From contig NZ_CP126080.1 in the NCBI RefSeq assembly GCF_030122805.1, positions 4,655,501-4,719,500 on the forward strand: a stretch of DNA of 64,000 bases, given 5' to 3'. Positions within the stretch are counted from its first letter, which is position 1. Each line of letters begins with the position of its first letter. Under the pieces are notes generated by a model. It ran no database searches, was not told the DNA's origin, and worked only from the letters and a program-made list of their open reading frames with translations. A program made the translations under genes and the position numbers. Source of the DNA: Mesobacillus sp. AQ2 (GTDB taxonomy: Bacteria; Bacillota; Bacilli; Bacillales; Cytobacillaceae). Positions 51,686 to 60,060 of the stretch are shown piece after piece.

Positions 51686-52995
51686 ACAGGCTACTGATCC
51701 TTTTTGTTGGGATAGGCGTCTGGATTTTATCCACCCTGCCTGTCTCGGCAGATGCCTCCCTGCAGCAGCTGATTGATGAAACTCCAATTAACGGCGAATT
51801 GATTTTAGAGAACAAGCAATACGATGGCAATGTTGAGATTAAGAAACCAATCACAATCATTGGAAAAAAAGGCACGACGATCCGGGGCGACGGGAAAGGA
51901 AATGTCGTCCTGATCAAAGCTTCGAATGTTACGTTGAAAAACTTAAAGATTGAACACGGCAGCCTAAACAGGAGCTCCGACGAGGAATATTCGGGGATCC
52001 GCACGATGGGAGAGCATAACCAGTTTATTAATCTAGTTATCCACGATGTTTACCATGGACTCTATATTAATAGTTCAAAGTACACTCTCGTCAAAAATAT
52101 CAAAGTCACTGGCCAGGGAACAGGCAAGCTTGGCAGCCAGGGAAACGGCATCCAGCTTGTACGCACATCCAACAATATTATTGAAGACTCTACGATTTCC
52201 AATACACGCGACGGCATTTATGTCGAATACGCCGATAAAAATGAAATCCGCAATAATTTTGTAAGTGAAACAAGGTACGGACTGCACTATATGTACTCTA
52301 ATGACAATGTTTTTTATAAAAACCGCTTCAATAAGAATACCGGCGGCGCGGCCATCATGCATTCGCAGAACATCTTATTGAAGGAGAACCAGTTTTCTTT
52401 CAACCAGGGATCCCGTTCATTCGGGCTCATCATCCAGACGAGCACAAGCAATACCGTCCTGGACAATGAATTTTACCTGAACCAGCGCGGCATTTACCTG
52501 GAGCAATCCACGCAGAACAAGATTGAGGGAAACAAGTTTTTCCACAATGACATCGGCGTGGAATTATGGACGACTTCGACATCCCAGGTATTCACGAAAA
52601 ATCATTTCAAGCAAAATGTCGCCAATGTCCTGACGATTGGCGCGGAATCATATAACCAATGGAATCAAAACGGGGCGGGCAACTACTGGGGCACAGAGCT
52701 ATCTGTCCTCGACCTGGACCAGAACCAGGTCGGTGACTCCCCTGTTGAATATAAATCATCACTTTACAAACTGGTAGAAGAAAATGAGCTGGCCTACTTG
52801 TTTTTAAAAAGTCCGGCAATCACAATCTATGAAAAAATCAATGAAGTTTTAAGCACCCAGAAAGTCATGGTCGTGGATGAATTCCCGCTGATTGAAGTGA
52901 AGCAGGAATCTGGACCGTGGGGCCTGCTGGTGATTCCGGCATTCGCTATTTTCGGGTGGATATTTACCAAGAAGAGAAGGAGGCGTTCATCATGA
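51682..52995 (+). CDS. nosD: Copper-insertion protein NosD
   Basis: Extracytoplasmic right-handed beta-helix protein needed to build the CuZ centre of NosZ. It has 437 residues: an N-terminal signal sequence (cleavage near VSADAS), then many parallel-beta-helix turns such as NNIIEDSTISNTRDGIYVEY (about 165-185), and a C-terminal membrane helix followed by basic KKRRRRSS. It overlaps the preceding gene by ATGA and nosY by ATGA. It works with the NosFY ABC transporter. Confidence 0.94.
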   Translation: MNRLLILFVGIGVWILSTLPVSADASLQQLIDETPINGELILENKQYDGNVEIKKPITIIGKKGTTIRGDGKGNVVLIKASNVTLKNLKIEHGSLNRSSDEEYSGIRTMGEHNQFINLVIHDVYHGLYINSSKYTLVKNIKVTGQGTGKLGSQGNGIQLVRTSNNIIEDSTISNTRDGIYVEYADKNEIRNNFVSETRYGLHYMYSNDNVFYKNRFNKNTGGAAIMHSQNILLKENQFSFNQGSRSFGLIIQTSTSNTVLDNEFYLNQRGIYLEQSTQNKIEGNKFFHNDIGVELWTTSTSQVFTKNHFKQNVANVLTIGAESYNQWNQNGAGNYWGTELSVLDLDQNQVGDSPVEYKSSLYKLVEENELAYLFLKSPAITIYEKINEVLSTQKVMVVDEFPLIEVKQESGPWGLLVIPAFAIFGWIFTKKRRRRSS

Positions 52996-53789
52996 ACTAC
53001 ATTTGGAAGGAATGGCTTGAACAGTCACGCGGGAAAGGCCTTTGGCTCGGTCTGGCCATGGTCATGCTCTCTTCCATCTTCCTGTTGATGGAAGCACGCT
53101 CCTATCCAGCAGAACTCGGATTTGACGCTTTTCTTCTCTCGCTTTATGACATGAACATATACCTGGTGCCGATTTTCGCGCTGTTCATTTCGTCCTTTTC
53201 GATTTTCCAGGAAAAAGAGCTGAAGACATCGATGATCCTGCTGACAAAAAAGGAATCGAACCTGAGCCTGATGCTGAAAAAAAGCATCGCGATCCAGACC
53301 GTCGTCGTTGGCGTGTTTGTTGGCTGGTACTTCGTGCTTGCCATCGTGATGAAAATGTTCCTGCAATTTGAGATTTCCAGCTTCCTCTATTTTATCGTGA
53401 CGGTCGTCGTGTTATTGCTGATTTTCAACCAACTTGGCCTCTTTTTGGGCAATATCACAAACACGAAGATGCAGCTGATCGGAGCAACGATTTTTACCTG
53501 GTTCCTGTTCGTGTTCCTGATTGACCTGGCTTTCATCCAGTATGTCCCGTCCGTTTCCTATGAAAATGTCAAACTGTTCTCGTGGCTCTACTTCCTGGAC
53601 CCGCTGCACACATTGCGCTTTTACCTGGAAACATCACTCGGCCTGTTCTCGCTGAACAATATGTCACGCCTGATGGAAAAAATGATCTGGATGGCGCCAT
53701 CGAAGTTTCTGTTGATTGACCTGGCCTTCTGGATGGTCGCCTTCTTCGGCCTTGCCATCCTGTTCCGCAGCAAGGGGGAAAAATCATGA
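52992..53789 (+). CDS. nosY: ABC permease NosY
   Basis: Membrane subunit of the NosFY complex supporting NosZ maturation. It has 265 residues from ATG 52992 (MNYIWKEW), with GAAGGAGGCG upstream and an ATGA overlap with nosD; the frame extends upstream within nosD. Six hydrophobic segments. ABC-2 fold with the cytoplasmic segment FQEKELKTSMILLTKK. Overlaps nosF by ATGA, so all nos subunits are coupled. Confidence 0.9.
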   Translation: MNYIWKEWLEQSRGKGLWLGLAMVMLSSIFLLMEARSYPAELGFDAFLLSLYDMNIYLVPIFALFISSFSIFQEKELKTSMILLTKKESNLSLMLKKSIAIQTVVVGVFVGWYFVLAIVMKMFLQFEISSFLYFIVTVVVLLLIFNQLGLFLGNITNTKMQLIGATIFTWFLFVFLIDLAFIQYVPSVSYENVKLFSWLYFLDPLHTLRFYLETSLGLFSLNNMSRLMEKMIWMAPSKFLLIDLAFWMVAFFGLAILFRSKGEKS

Positions 53790-54457
53790 TTGAAATCAAG
53801 AATCTCTCACAATCCTATAAAAATAAACAAGTCTTGAAAGATATTAACCTTACAGTCGAGAAAAATGAATATTGTGCCCTTGTCGGGCGGAACGGTGCCG
53901 GGAAATCCACTTTGATCCGATCGATTCTCGGTTTACAGCCGGTAAAAAAAGGCTTGATAACGCTTGGAGGATTTCCAAATTCAAAAGGAGATTGGAAGAA
54001 AATCGTTTCCTATCTCCCGGAAAAGTTCCACCTGTATCCTCACCTGACTGGTGAAGAAAATATGAGGTTTTTCGCATCGCTTGGAACCGGTGAGGTCAAT
54101 GAAAAGAAAATCGAAGAGAAGCTGAAGCTTGTGTCCTTGTGGGAGGACCGCCATAACCAGATAAAGGGCTACTCCAAGGGGATGCTCCAGCGCCTCGGGC
54201 TGTGCGTCATGCTCTATTACGATACAGAGGTGCTGATCCTCGATGAACCGACGAGCGGACTCGATCCTCTTGGGCGTGAGGAAATCCTGCAAATTTTGAA
54301 ATCCTTGTCCGGGAAAACAATTTTCATGGCCTCCCACCATATGGATGAAATCAAGCAAATCTGTACACATGTCGCCTTTTTGGAAAATGGCGAAATGACG
54401 AAATACACCGTTGATGAATTCCTGGATGAACATTTAAAAGGAGCGGATTCGAAATGA
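53786..54457 (+). CDS. nosF: ABC ATPase NosF
   Basis: ATPase subunit (223 residues) partnering NosY. Walker A GRNGAGKST is near residue 35, the signature YSKGMLQRLG near 130, Walker B VLILDEPTSGLD near 152, and the switch His in MASHHMDEIKQ. AAGGGGGAAAAATC precedes the ATG. It is thought to power sulfur or copper delivery through NosD. Overlaps the next gene by ATGA. Confidence 0.94.
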   Translation: MIEIKNLSQSYKNKQVLKDINLTVEKNEYCALVGRNGAGKSTLIRSILGLQPVKKGLITLGGFPNSKGDWKKIVSYLPEKFHLYPHLTGEENMRFFASLGTGEVNEKKIEEKLKLVSLWEDRHNQIKGYSKGMLQRLGLCVMLYYDTEVLILDEPTSGLDPLGREEILQILKSLSGKTIFMASHHMDEIKQICTHVAFLENGEMTKYTVDEFLDEHLKGADSK

Positions 54458-54816
54458 AAAAATTGATCGCAGGCTTCATGCTGCTGATGTTGGTTCTGGC
54501 CGGCTGCGGATCAGGGTCGGATTTTGAAGTCAGTTTAAAGCAAGCCCCTAAATATAAAGCTGGTGAAAGTTCTCCTGTCGTGATTGAGATTTTACAGAAT
54601 GGCGAGCCCGCTTCCGGTCTCGAATTCACTGCCTATCTTGAAATGGCGAAAATGGACCATGGCACACTCGAGCTAAGTTTCGAGGATAAGGGAAATGGGA
54701 TCTATGAATCCAGCGTCGAACTGCCGATGGCCGGAGAATGGATCGCCAATATCGAAGGCGAAGCCGATGGTTCAGGTTTTGAACATGTGATTACATTCGA
54801 AGCGGAAAAGGAATGA
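54454..54816 (+). CDS. YtkA-like (FixH-type) lipoprotein
   Basis: A 120-residue lipoprotein with lipobox LAGC at about 15-18. The mature part is a small beta-sandwich of the YtkA/FixH type (PVVIEILQNGEP, LEFTAYLEMAKMDHGTLEL, LPMAGEWIANI). The Met-rich MAKMDHG loop with a His suggests copper binding, by analogy with other copper chaperone domains. It occupies the position where other nos clusters have NosL, but lacks a NosL CxxMC motif. A copper-delivery role is an inference from context. Confidence 0.82.
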   Translation: MKKLIAGFMLLMLVLAGCGSGSDFEVSLKQAPKYKAGESSPVVIEILQNGEPASGLEFTAYLEMAKMDHGTLELSFEDKGNGIYESSVELPMAGEWIANIEGEADGSGFEHVITFEAEKE

Positions 54817-54822
54817 TCGAAG

Positions 54823-55539
54823 ATGAAACGCATACTTTTTGCTTTGCTCAGCCTGCTCATGATCAGCTTTGGACTCGCCGCCTGCCAGCAGAATGAAAAA
54901 CAGCCTGCCGCTGAGAGTCGTGCTGGTGCTGAAGGCCAGGCTAGTGCAAGCACTCCCGCAACAAAAGAAGGCTTCACTGCTAAAGACAAAGTCGTCACCA
55001 TCAGCGGCAAAGTCCTTTCCTATGAGGACCTGCAATTCTACCAGCTGATGAACAAGGTCGACATCGAGCTGAACCGCTCTGTTGATGAAAAGAATCTCGA
55101 AGGCGAAAACTTAAAGGAAAAACTGGCTTATTGGGATGAGCAGCTTAAGTATCACGATAACTTCAATGTGAATCTATCAAAAATGATCGAACAGCACGCA
55201 ATGTACCTGCTTGCGAGGGAAAAAGGACTGGATGTTGAAAATGCGGCTGTCGCGAAAACAGTGAAAGACTACACTGCCAAAGCCGCGCAAAATGAAGCAG
55301 CTTCACAGCTTATCTCTGAATTTCCAACCGACGCATATAAAAACCGACTGAACAACTACTTCACCGAAAAGCTGCTGACACAGCAGATTTTCGACACACT
55401 CAAAGCCGATGTGATAAAAGAAAAACCCGAAGCACCAGAAATCGAAATCGCCTATGACACATCAAAAAACTACGAAGAACTCTATCAATCACAAATCGCC
55501 AGCCTGGAAATCAAGATCAATGCAGCAGAAAAACAATAA
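54823..55539 (+). CDS. SurA-N-like lipoprotein, last nos-cluster gene
   Basis: A 238-residue lipoprotein (lipobox LAAC at about 18-21). After an Ala/Glu-rich linker it has a mostly helical domain beginning KVVTISGKVLSYEDLQFYQL, similar to the N-terminal chaperone domain of SurA/PrsA-type proteins, but no rotamase domain follows. AAAGGAATG lies upstream of ATG. It is 6 bp after the YtkA-like gene and so belongs to the operon. It may help fold or metallate NosZ outside the membrane; this is inferred only from position. Confidence 0.78.
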   Translation: MKRILFALLSLLMISFGLAACQQNEKQPAAESRAGAEGQASASTPATKEGFTAKDKVVTISGKVLSYEDLQFYQLMNKVDIELNRSVDEKNLEGENLKEKLAYWDEQLKYHDNFNVNLSKMIEQHAMYLLAREKGLDVENAAVAKTVKDYTAKAAQNEAASQLISEFPTDAYKNRLNNYFTEKLLTQQIFDTLKADVIKEKPEAPEIEIAYDTSKNYEELYQSQIASLEIKINAAEKQ

Positions 55540-55550
55540 ATGAGTAAAAT

Positions 55551-55590
55551 GGGAAACAGCCCCTGCGGACAGAGGCTGTTTCTCATTTTT
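55551..55590 (+). terminator. Terminator of the nos cluster
   Basis: GAAACAGCC pairs with GGCTGTTTC around a 12-nt loop, then TCATTTTTCAT. Confidence 0.85.
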
Positions 55591-55618
55591 CATAGGTTTG
55601 CGCGGGAGATGTGACTGA

Positions 55619-56090
55619 CTTCGGACAGCTTTTCGGTTTTTTCTCTTAAACCTGTCCGAACTCAGGGCTACTTCGGACAGCTTTTTGGGTTTTCCTCGCA
55701 AACCTGTCCGAACTCGGAGCTACTTCGGACAGCTTTTTGGCTTTTTCTCGCAAACCTGTCCGAACTCTGGACTACTTCGGACAGCTTTTCTGGTTTTCCT
55801 CTTAAACCTTTCCGAACTCTGGACTACTTCGGACAGCTTTTCTGGTTTTCCTCTTAAACCTGTCCGAACTCTGGACTACTTCGGACAGCTTTTCAGATTT
55901 TCCTCGCAAACCTGTCCAAACTCGGAGCTACTTCGGACAGCTTTTTGGCTTTTTCTCGCAAACCTGTCCGAACTCTGGACTACTTCGGACAGCTTTTCAT
56001 CTTCTTCCCCCAAACCTGTCCGAACTCCGGCCTGATTCTGACAACTTTTCTGAATTCCCCATGGAACCTGTCCGAACAGTCACATGGTCT
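55619..56090. repeat. 52-bp tandem repeat array D (9 units)
   Basis: TCGGACAG starts at 55621, 55673, 55725, 55777, 55829, 55881, 55933 and 55985, exactly 52 bp each, with a degenerate ninth unit at 56037. Each junction forms CTGTCCGAA / TTCGGACAG, a 9-bp stem with an 11-nt loop. The rest is T/C-rich on the plus strand. It fills the gap between the convergent nos cluster and the tRNA deacylase gene. ORFs through it shift frame every unit and are not genes. Confidence 0.97.
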
Positions 56091-56098
56091 GGTCACGA

Positions 56099-56587
56099 TT
56101 AGTCTTTTTTGGCCGTTACCAAATTGGCATATTTGCCTTCCGTTGCCTGAATCAGCTGATCCGGTTCCAACTCGATCTGGAATCCTATTTTCCCGGCACT
56201 GACGATGATGGTTTCAATTTGCTTCGCGCTCTCATTTAAAAACGTTGGATAGTTCTTTTTCATGCCAATCGGTGAGCAGCCGCCGCGGATATAACCGGTG
56301 AATTTCTGGATGTCTTTGACCGGAAGCATTTCCACTTTCTTCTCGCCAGCTTCCTTTGCCGCTTTTTTTAAGTCCAGCTCGGCTTCAACCGGAATGACAA
56401 AGACGTATAAATTCTTACTTGCCCCTACAGCCACAAGCGTCTTGTAGACCTGTGCTGCATCGCGGCCGATTTTGCCAGCAACAGTCACACCGTCAATTTT
56501 CCCATCATTTGCGTCATAAGAAAGAATCTCATACGGCACCTTCTGCGTATCGAGAATCCGCATCGCATTCGTTTTAACCTTAGCCAT
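56099..56587 (-). CDS. ybaK: Cys-tRNA(Pro)/Cys-tRNA(Cys) deacylase YbaK
   Basis: Trans-editing enzyme that hydrolyses mischarged tRNA. It has 162 residues from ATG 56587 (MAKVKTNAMR) with GGGAGGG upstream; five extra codons upstream are unlikely. The YbaK/EbsC fold shows KTLVAVG, the catalytic Lys region VIPVEAELDLKKAAKEAG, and GGCSPIGMKK, the family loop with Gly-Gly-x-Ser-Pro. Stand-alone gene. Confidence 0.92.
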   Translation of the reverse strand: MAKVKTNAMRILDTQKVPYEILSYDANDGKIDGVTVAGKIGRDAAQVYKTLVAVGASKNLYVFVIPVEAELDLKKAAKEAGEKKVEMLPVKDIQKFTGYIRGGCSPIGMKKNYPTFLNESAKQIETIIVSAGKIGFQIELEPDQLIQATEGKYANLVTAKKD

Positions 56588-56656
56588 CCTGGTCCCTCCC
56601 AAACTGAGGTATTTAGGTTCATTTTACCTTATACTGCCAGTCGGGCACAATGAGCT

Positions 56657-57991
56657 TTAACGCTTGAGACTCTTTAGGCTGTCGTGAACATTCACGGCCT
56701 TCCTGCCGATAGAAAAATACGTCAGTCCAGCTGCTTCTGCCTGGTCGAGGCCATAGCAATTCCGGCCGTCAAAAATGATTGGCTGCCGCATCAATAATGG
56801 AAACCGCGTTAATTCATACTCCGTAATTTGCGGCCATTCGGTCATGATGAAAACCGCATCCGCTCCTTTGATGGCAGTGTCAGCATTTTCAGCATAATAA
56901 ACCCCGCTGCCAAATAGGTGGGCGGCATTGCTCAATGCAGCCGGGTCATAGACAGAGATATCTGCCTGTTCGCCCAGCAGCCTGGCAATCAGCTCAATGG
57001 CAGGCGCCTCGCGGATGTCATCGGTATGCGGCTTGAACGCTAGGCCCAGCACGGCTACCCTTTTTCCCTCAAGGGTCCCAAACAGCTCCTTCGCTTTATG
57101 AAAAAGCTGCTGTTTCTGCCTGCTGTTCACCTCGATGACGGACCGCAGGATTTTAAAGTCATAATCATAGTACTCCGTCAGTTTTTCCAGCGCCTTCGTA
57201 TCCTTCGGGAAACAGGATCCGCCATAGCCAATCCCCGCGTTTAAAAAATGGCTGCCGATCCTGTGGTCCATGCCCATGCCCTTTGCCACATCCTCAATAT
57301 TGGCACCCGTATGTTCACATAAATTCGCGATTTCATTGATAAAACTGATTTTCGTCGCCAGGAAAGCATTGGATGCATACTTGATGAGCTCCGCACTGCG
57401 GACATCGGTCTGTATTACCGGCCTTCCAAATGGGTCATACAGCTTTGCCACCGCGCGGCCAGCCCCATGATCATCTGCTCCAATGACAATCCGGTCCGCG
57501 TGGAAGGTATCAAGGATACCCGAGCCCTCGCGGAGGAACTCAGGATTTGAAACGACGGACACCCGCAATTCACTTGGTATGATTGCCTTCAACTTTTGCC
57601 TGACCCATTCATTGGTCCCAACAGGCACCGTACTTTTAATGACAATGACCCCATCCCTGTCCAAGCTTTTGCCAATCGCGGCGATCGCGGCATCCAGATA
57701 TTCCAGGTTCGCCGACCCGTCTTCATTTTCAGGCGTTCCGACAGCGATGAAAATATAATCAGCCTTCCTGCAGGCGGTTCTTGAATCATTTGTAAAATAA
57801 AGCCTTCTCTCCGCAAGATTCCTTCTCAGCATCTCCTCAAGACCGGGCTCATAAATCGGGCACTTCCCTTCAGAAAGGGCAGTGATTTTACGTTCATCTA
57901 TATCAAAACAAGTGACATTGTAGCCCATTTCGGCAAAACAAACACCGGTGACAAGGCCAACATAGCCTGTCCCAAAAACTGCGATTTCCAT
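56657..57991 (-). CDS. ugd: UDP-glucose 6-dehydrogenase
   Basis: Oxidises UDP-glucose to UDP-glucuronate with two NAD. It has 444 residues. The Rossmann motif GTGYVGLVTGVCFAEMG is at 7-23, the NAD region VAVGTPENEDGSANL near 83, and the catalytic Cys 260 is in GYGGSCFPKDTKAL. The C-terminal UDP-binding domain has GLAFKPHTDDIREAPA. CGGAGGCC precedes the ATG. UDP-glucuronate may feed teichuronic acid or exopolysaccharide, but no such cluster is in the window, so this is probably one of several paralogues. Confidence 0.95.
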   Translation of the reverse strand: MEIAVFGTGYVGLVTGVCFAEMGYNVTCFDIDERKITALSEGKCPIYEPGLEEMLRRNLAERRLYFTNDSRTACRKADYIFIAVGTPENEDGSANLEYLDAAIAAIGKSLDRDGVIVIKSTVPVGTNEWVRQKLKAIIPSELRVSVVSNPEFLREGSGILDTFHADRIVIGADDHGAGRAVAKLYDPFGRPVIQTDVRSAELIKYASNAFLATKISFINEIANLCEHTGANIEDVAKGMGMDHRIGSHFLNAGIGYGGSCFPKDTKALEKLTEYYDYDFKILRSVIEVNSRQKQQLFHKAKELFGTLEGKRVAVLGLAFKPHTDDIREAPAIELIARLLGEQADISVYDPAALSNAAHLFGSGVYYAENADTAIKGADAVFIMTEWPQITEYELTRFPLLMRQPIIFDGRNCYGLDQAEAAGLTYFSIGRKAVNVHDSLKSLKR

Positions 57992-58172
57992 ATTGGCCTC
58001 CGTTATTTTTTATTCTTTATTTTATCATGCTGCACCCGTAATCCTGGCCAATTCGCTCAATTTGGTAAAAACTTGTCTATCCATATTTTTAGGGGGTAAA
58101 AGGAAAAATAGCATGATTCTCACTAAAACAGGAAAAATTAAAGACTATGAAGACTTTTAAGGAGGATTGTTG

Positions 58173-59708
58173 ATGAACGATTATACTTCAAAGCTGCCTC
58201 GTTTCCCTGAACCTTACTGGCGTAAAACAGCTGAACTGCCTTCTTTCCCGAAGCTGCAGGAGGACCTGAAGACAGACGTTGCGATCATTGGAGGCGGAAT
58301 CACAGGCTTGACCTCTGCCTACCTGCTGGCGAAAGCTGGTGCGAAAGTGGCGGTAATTGAAGCCGGCAGTATCTTAAACGGCACAACCGGGCATACAACC
58401 GCAAAGGTGACGGCACAGCACGGGTTAATTTATGACGAGCTCATCAGCCACTTTGGTGAAGATCACGCCCGCCTTTATTATCAGGCCAATTTTGACGCAA
58501 TGCAATTTGTTAAAAATCTGGTGAAAGAACAGCAGATCGATTGCGATTTCACAGAAGAGGATGCCTATTTATTTACCAATTCCGATAAGGAAATGGAAAA
58601 GCTGCTTAAGGAATTCAAGGCCTATGAAAAGCTGGGTGTCGCAGGAAGTGAGTATGTATCAGAAGTACCTATTCCTGTTGAGGCGATGGCAGCCGTGGTC
58701 ATGAGGAACCAGGCCCAGTTCCACCCGCTGAAATTTTTGAAACATCTGGCGGAGCGTTTTACAGAAATGGGCGGCCAAATTTATGAAAATACAACCGCAG
58801 TCGATATGGTGGAGGGCTCTGAGCCTGTCGTTACGACAAGGGACGGACATAAGGTGCACTGCAATCAGATGATCATCAGCACCCACTTCCCATTTTACGA
58901 TCTAAAAGGGTTCTATTTTTCAAGGATGCAGGTCCATCGTTCCTATGTGCTTGCCGTTAAAACTGAAAAAGAATTCCCGGGCGGCATGTACATCAATGCC
59001 GAGACACCGTCACGATCCCTGCGCTATACAGACTGGAATGGCGAAAAACTGGTGCTGTTCGGCGGAGACAGCCATATCACAGGACAGGATGATAATACGC
59101 ATCAGTATTATGAAGCCCTTGAGGCGTTCGCTGCCCAGACGTTCGGCGTAAAGGAAATCCCTTTCCGCTGGAGTGCGCAGGACCCGACTACACTTGATAA
59201 AATACCTTTCGTCGGAAAATACTCATCAAGCACGGATAACATCTTTGTGGCCACAGGATACCGAAAATGGGGAATGAGCAACGGTATCAATGCGGCGCTG
59301 CTGATGTCCGATCTTGTCCTAAGGAAAGACAATCCGTATGTGGATGTGTTCGAACCGCAAAGATTCCATGCAAAACCGGATGTAGCGACATTCGTTGCTG
59401 ACAATGCCACTGTCGCAAAGGAACTGGTTAAAGGGAAACTGGAGCGTCCATTAACCGATCCCGAAAGCCTTGGCCACGACGAAGGCGCCGCCATAACAGT
59501 CAACGGCAAACGGGCAGGAGCCTATCGTGACGAAAACGGCCAGCTGCACGTCGTAGATACTACCTGTACCCATATGGGCTGCGAGCTAAAATGGAACAAC
59601 GGCGATCGCACCTGGGATTGCCCATGCCACGGCTCACGCTTCTCCTATAAAGGAGATGTCATTGACGGGCCTGCCGAACTGCCACTGGAAAAAGTCGATC
59701 TGGAATAA
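58173..59708 (+). CDS. FAD-dependent oxidoreductase with C-terminal Rieske domain (YhfW-like)
   Basis: A 511-residue two-domain redox protein. Residues about 35-400 are a DAO-type FAD domain (GGGITGLTSAYLLAKAG near 37, GATGHTTAK-like GTTGHTTAKVT, and a C-terminal FVATGYRKWGMSNG). Residues about 425-511 are a Rieske [2Fe-2S] domain with CTHMGC and CPCHGSRF. TAAGGAGGATTG precedes ATG 58173. It resembles B. subtilis YhfW; substrate unknown. Electron transfer between flavin and cluster is expected. Confidence 0.92.
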   Translation: MNDYTSKLPRFPEPYWRKTAELPSFPKLQEDLKTDVAIIGGGITGLTSAYLLAKAGAKVAVIEAGSILNGTTGHTTAKVTAQHGLIYDELISHFGEDHARLYYQANFDAMQFVKNLVKEQQIDCDFTEEDAYLFTNSDKEMEKLLKEFKAYEKLGVAGSEYVSEVPIPVEAMAAVVMRNQAQFHPLKFLKHLAERFTEMGGQIYENTTAVDMVEGSEPVVTTRDGHKVHCNQMIISTHFPFYDLKGFYFSRMQVHRSYVLAVKTEKEFPGGMYINAETPSRSLRYTDWNGEKLVLFGGDSHITGQDDNTHQYYEALEAFAAQTFGVKEIPFRWSAQDPTTLDKIPFVGKYSSSTDNIFVATGYRKWGMSNGINAALLMSDLVLRKDNPYVDVFEPQRFHAKPDVATFVADNATVAKELVKGKLERPLTDPESLGHDEGAAITVNGKRAGAYRDENGQLHVVDTTCTHMGCELKWNNGDRTWDCPCHGSRFSYKGDVIDGPAELPLEKVDLE

Positions 59709-59710
59709 AA

Positions 59711-59747
59711 CGAAGCCGCCATTCACATGTTTGAGTGGCGGCTTTCT
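59711..59747 (+). terminator. Terminator after Rieske oxidoreductase gene
   Basis: GAAGCCGCCATTCA pairs with TGAGTGGCGGCTTTC (one wobble) around CATGTT, then TTTTTG. Confidence 0.88.
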
Positions 59748-59758
59748 TTTTGTTTTGT

Positions 59759-60030
59759 CCAGCAGGGAACTTATTTCCCCGGCCGGAAATATATTGGTCT
59801 CTACCAGGAATAAAGTGGTTCCAACCGGGAGTATCTTGCTCCAAATGGAATATCTTGCGTCCAACTGGAGATATCCCGCTCACAACTGGAGATATCCCGC
59901 TCACAACTGGAGATATCCTGCTCACAACTGGAGATATCCTGCTCACGACTGGAGATATCTTCCCCTCAACTGGAGATATCCTCCCTTCCAACCTGCAATT
60001 TCTTCGCCCAACCGGGACAGATTACTTTCA
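59759..60030. repeat. 21-bp-class repeat array H (about 12 units)
   Basis: The core unit AACTGGAGATATCCYGCTCAC is marked by CTGGAG at 59865, 59886, 59907, 59928, 59949 and 59970, exactly 21 bp each. Degenerate units continue on both sides (e.g. CAACCGGGAGTATCTTGCTCC). One plus-strand frame therefore encodes a repeating NWRYPAH heptapeptide, but there is no ribosome site. It lies between convergent flavoprotein genes. Confidence 0.93.
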
Positions 60031-60060
60031 CAAGGATGAAATAACCTTATTAACAGCTAA

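Noticed and set aside
55685..56202. Plus-strand ORFs in the 55.6-56.1 kb repeat array as a repetitive protein
   Set aside because: The 52-bp period is not a multiple of three, no ribosome site is present, and the ORFs oppose the deacylase gene.
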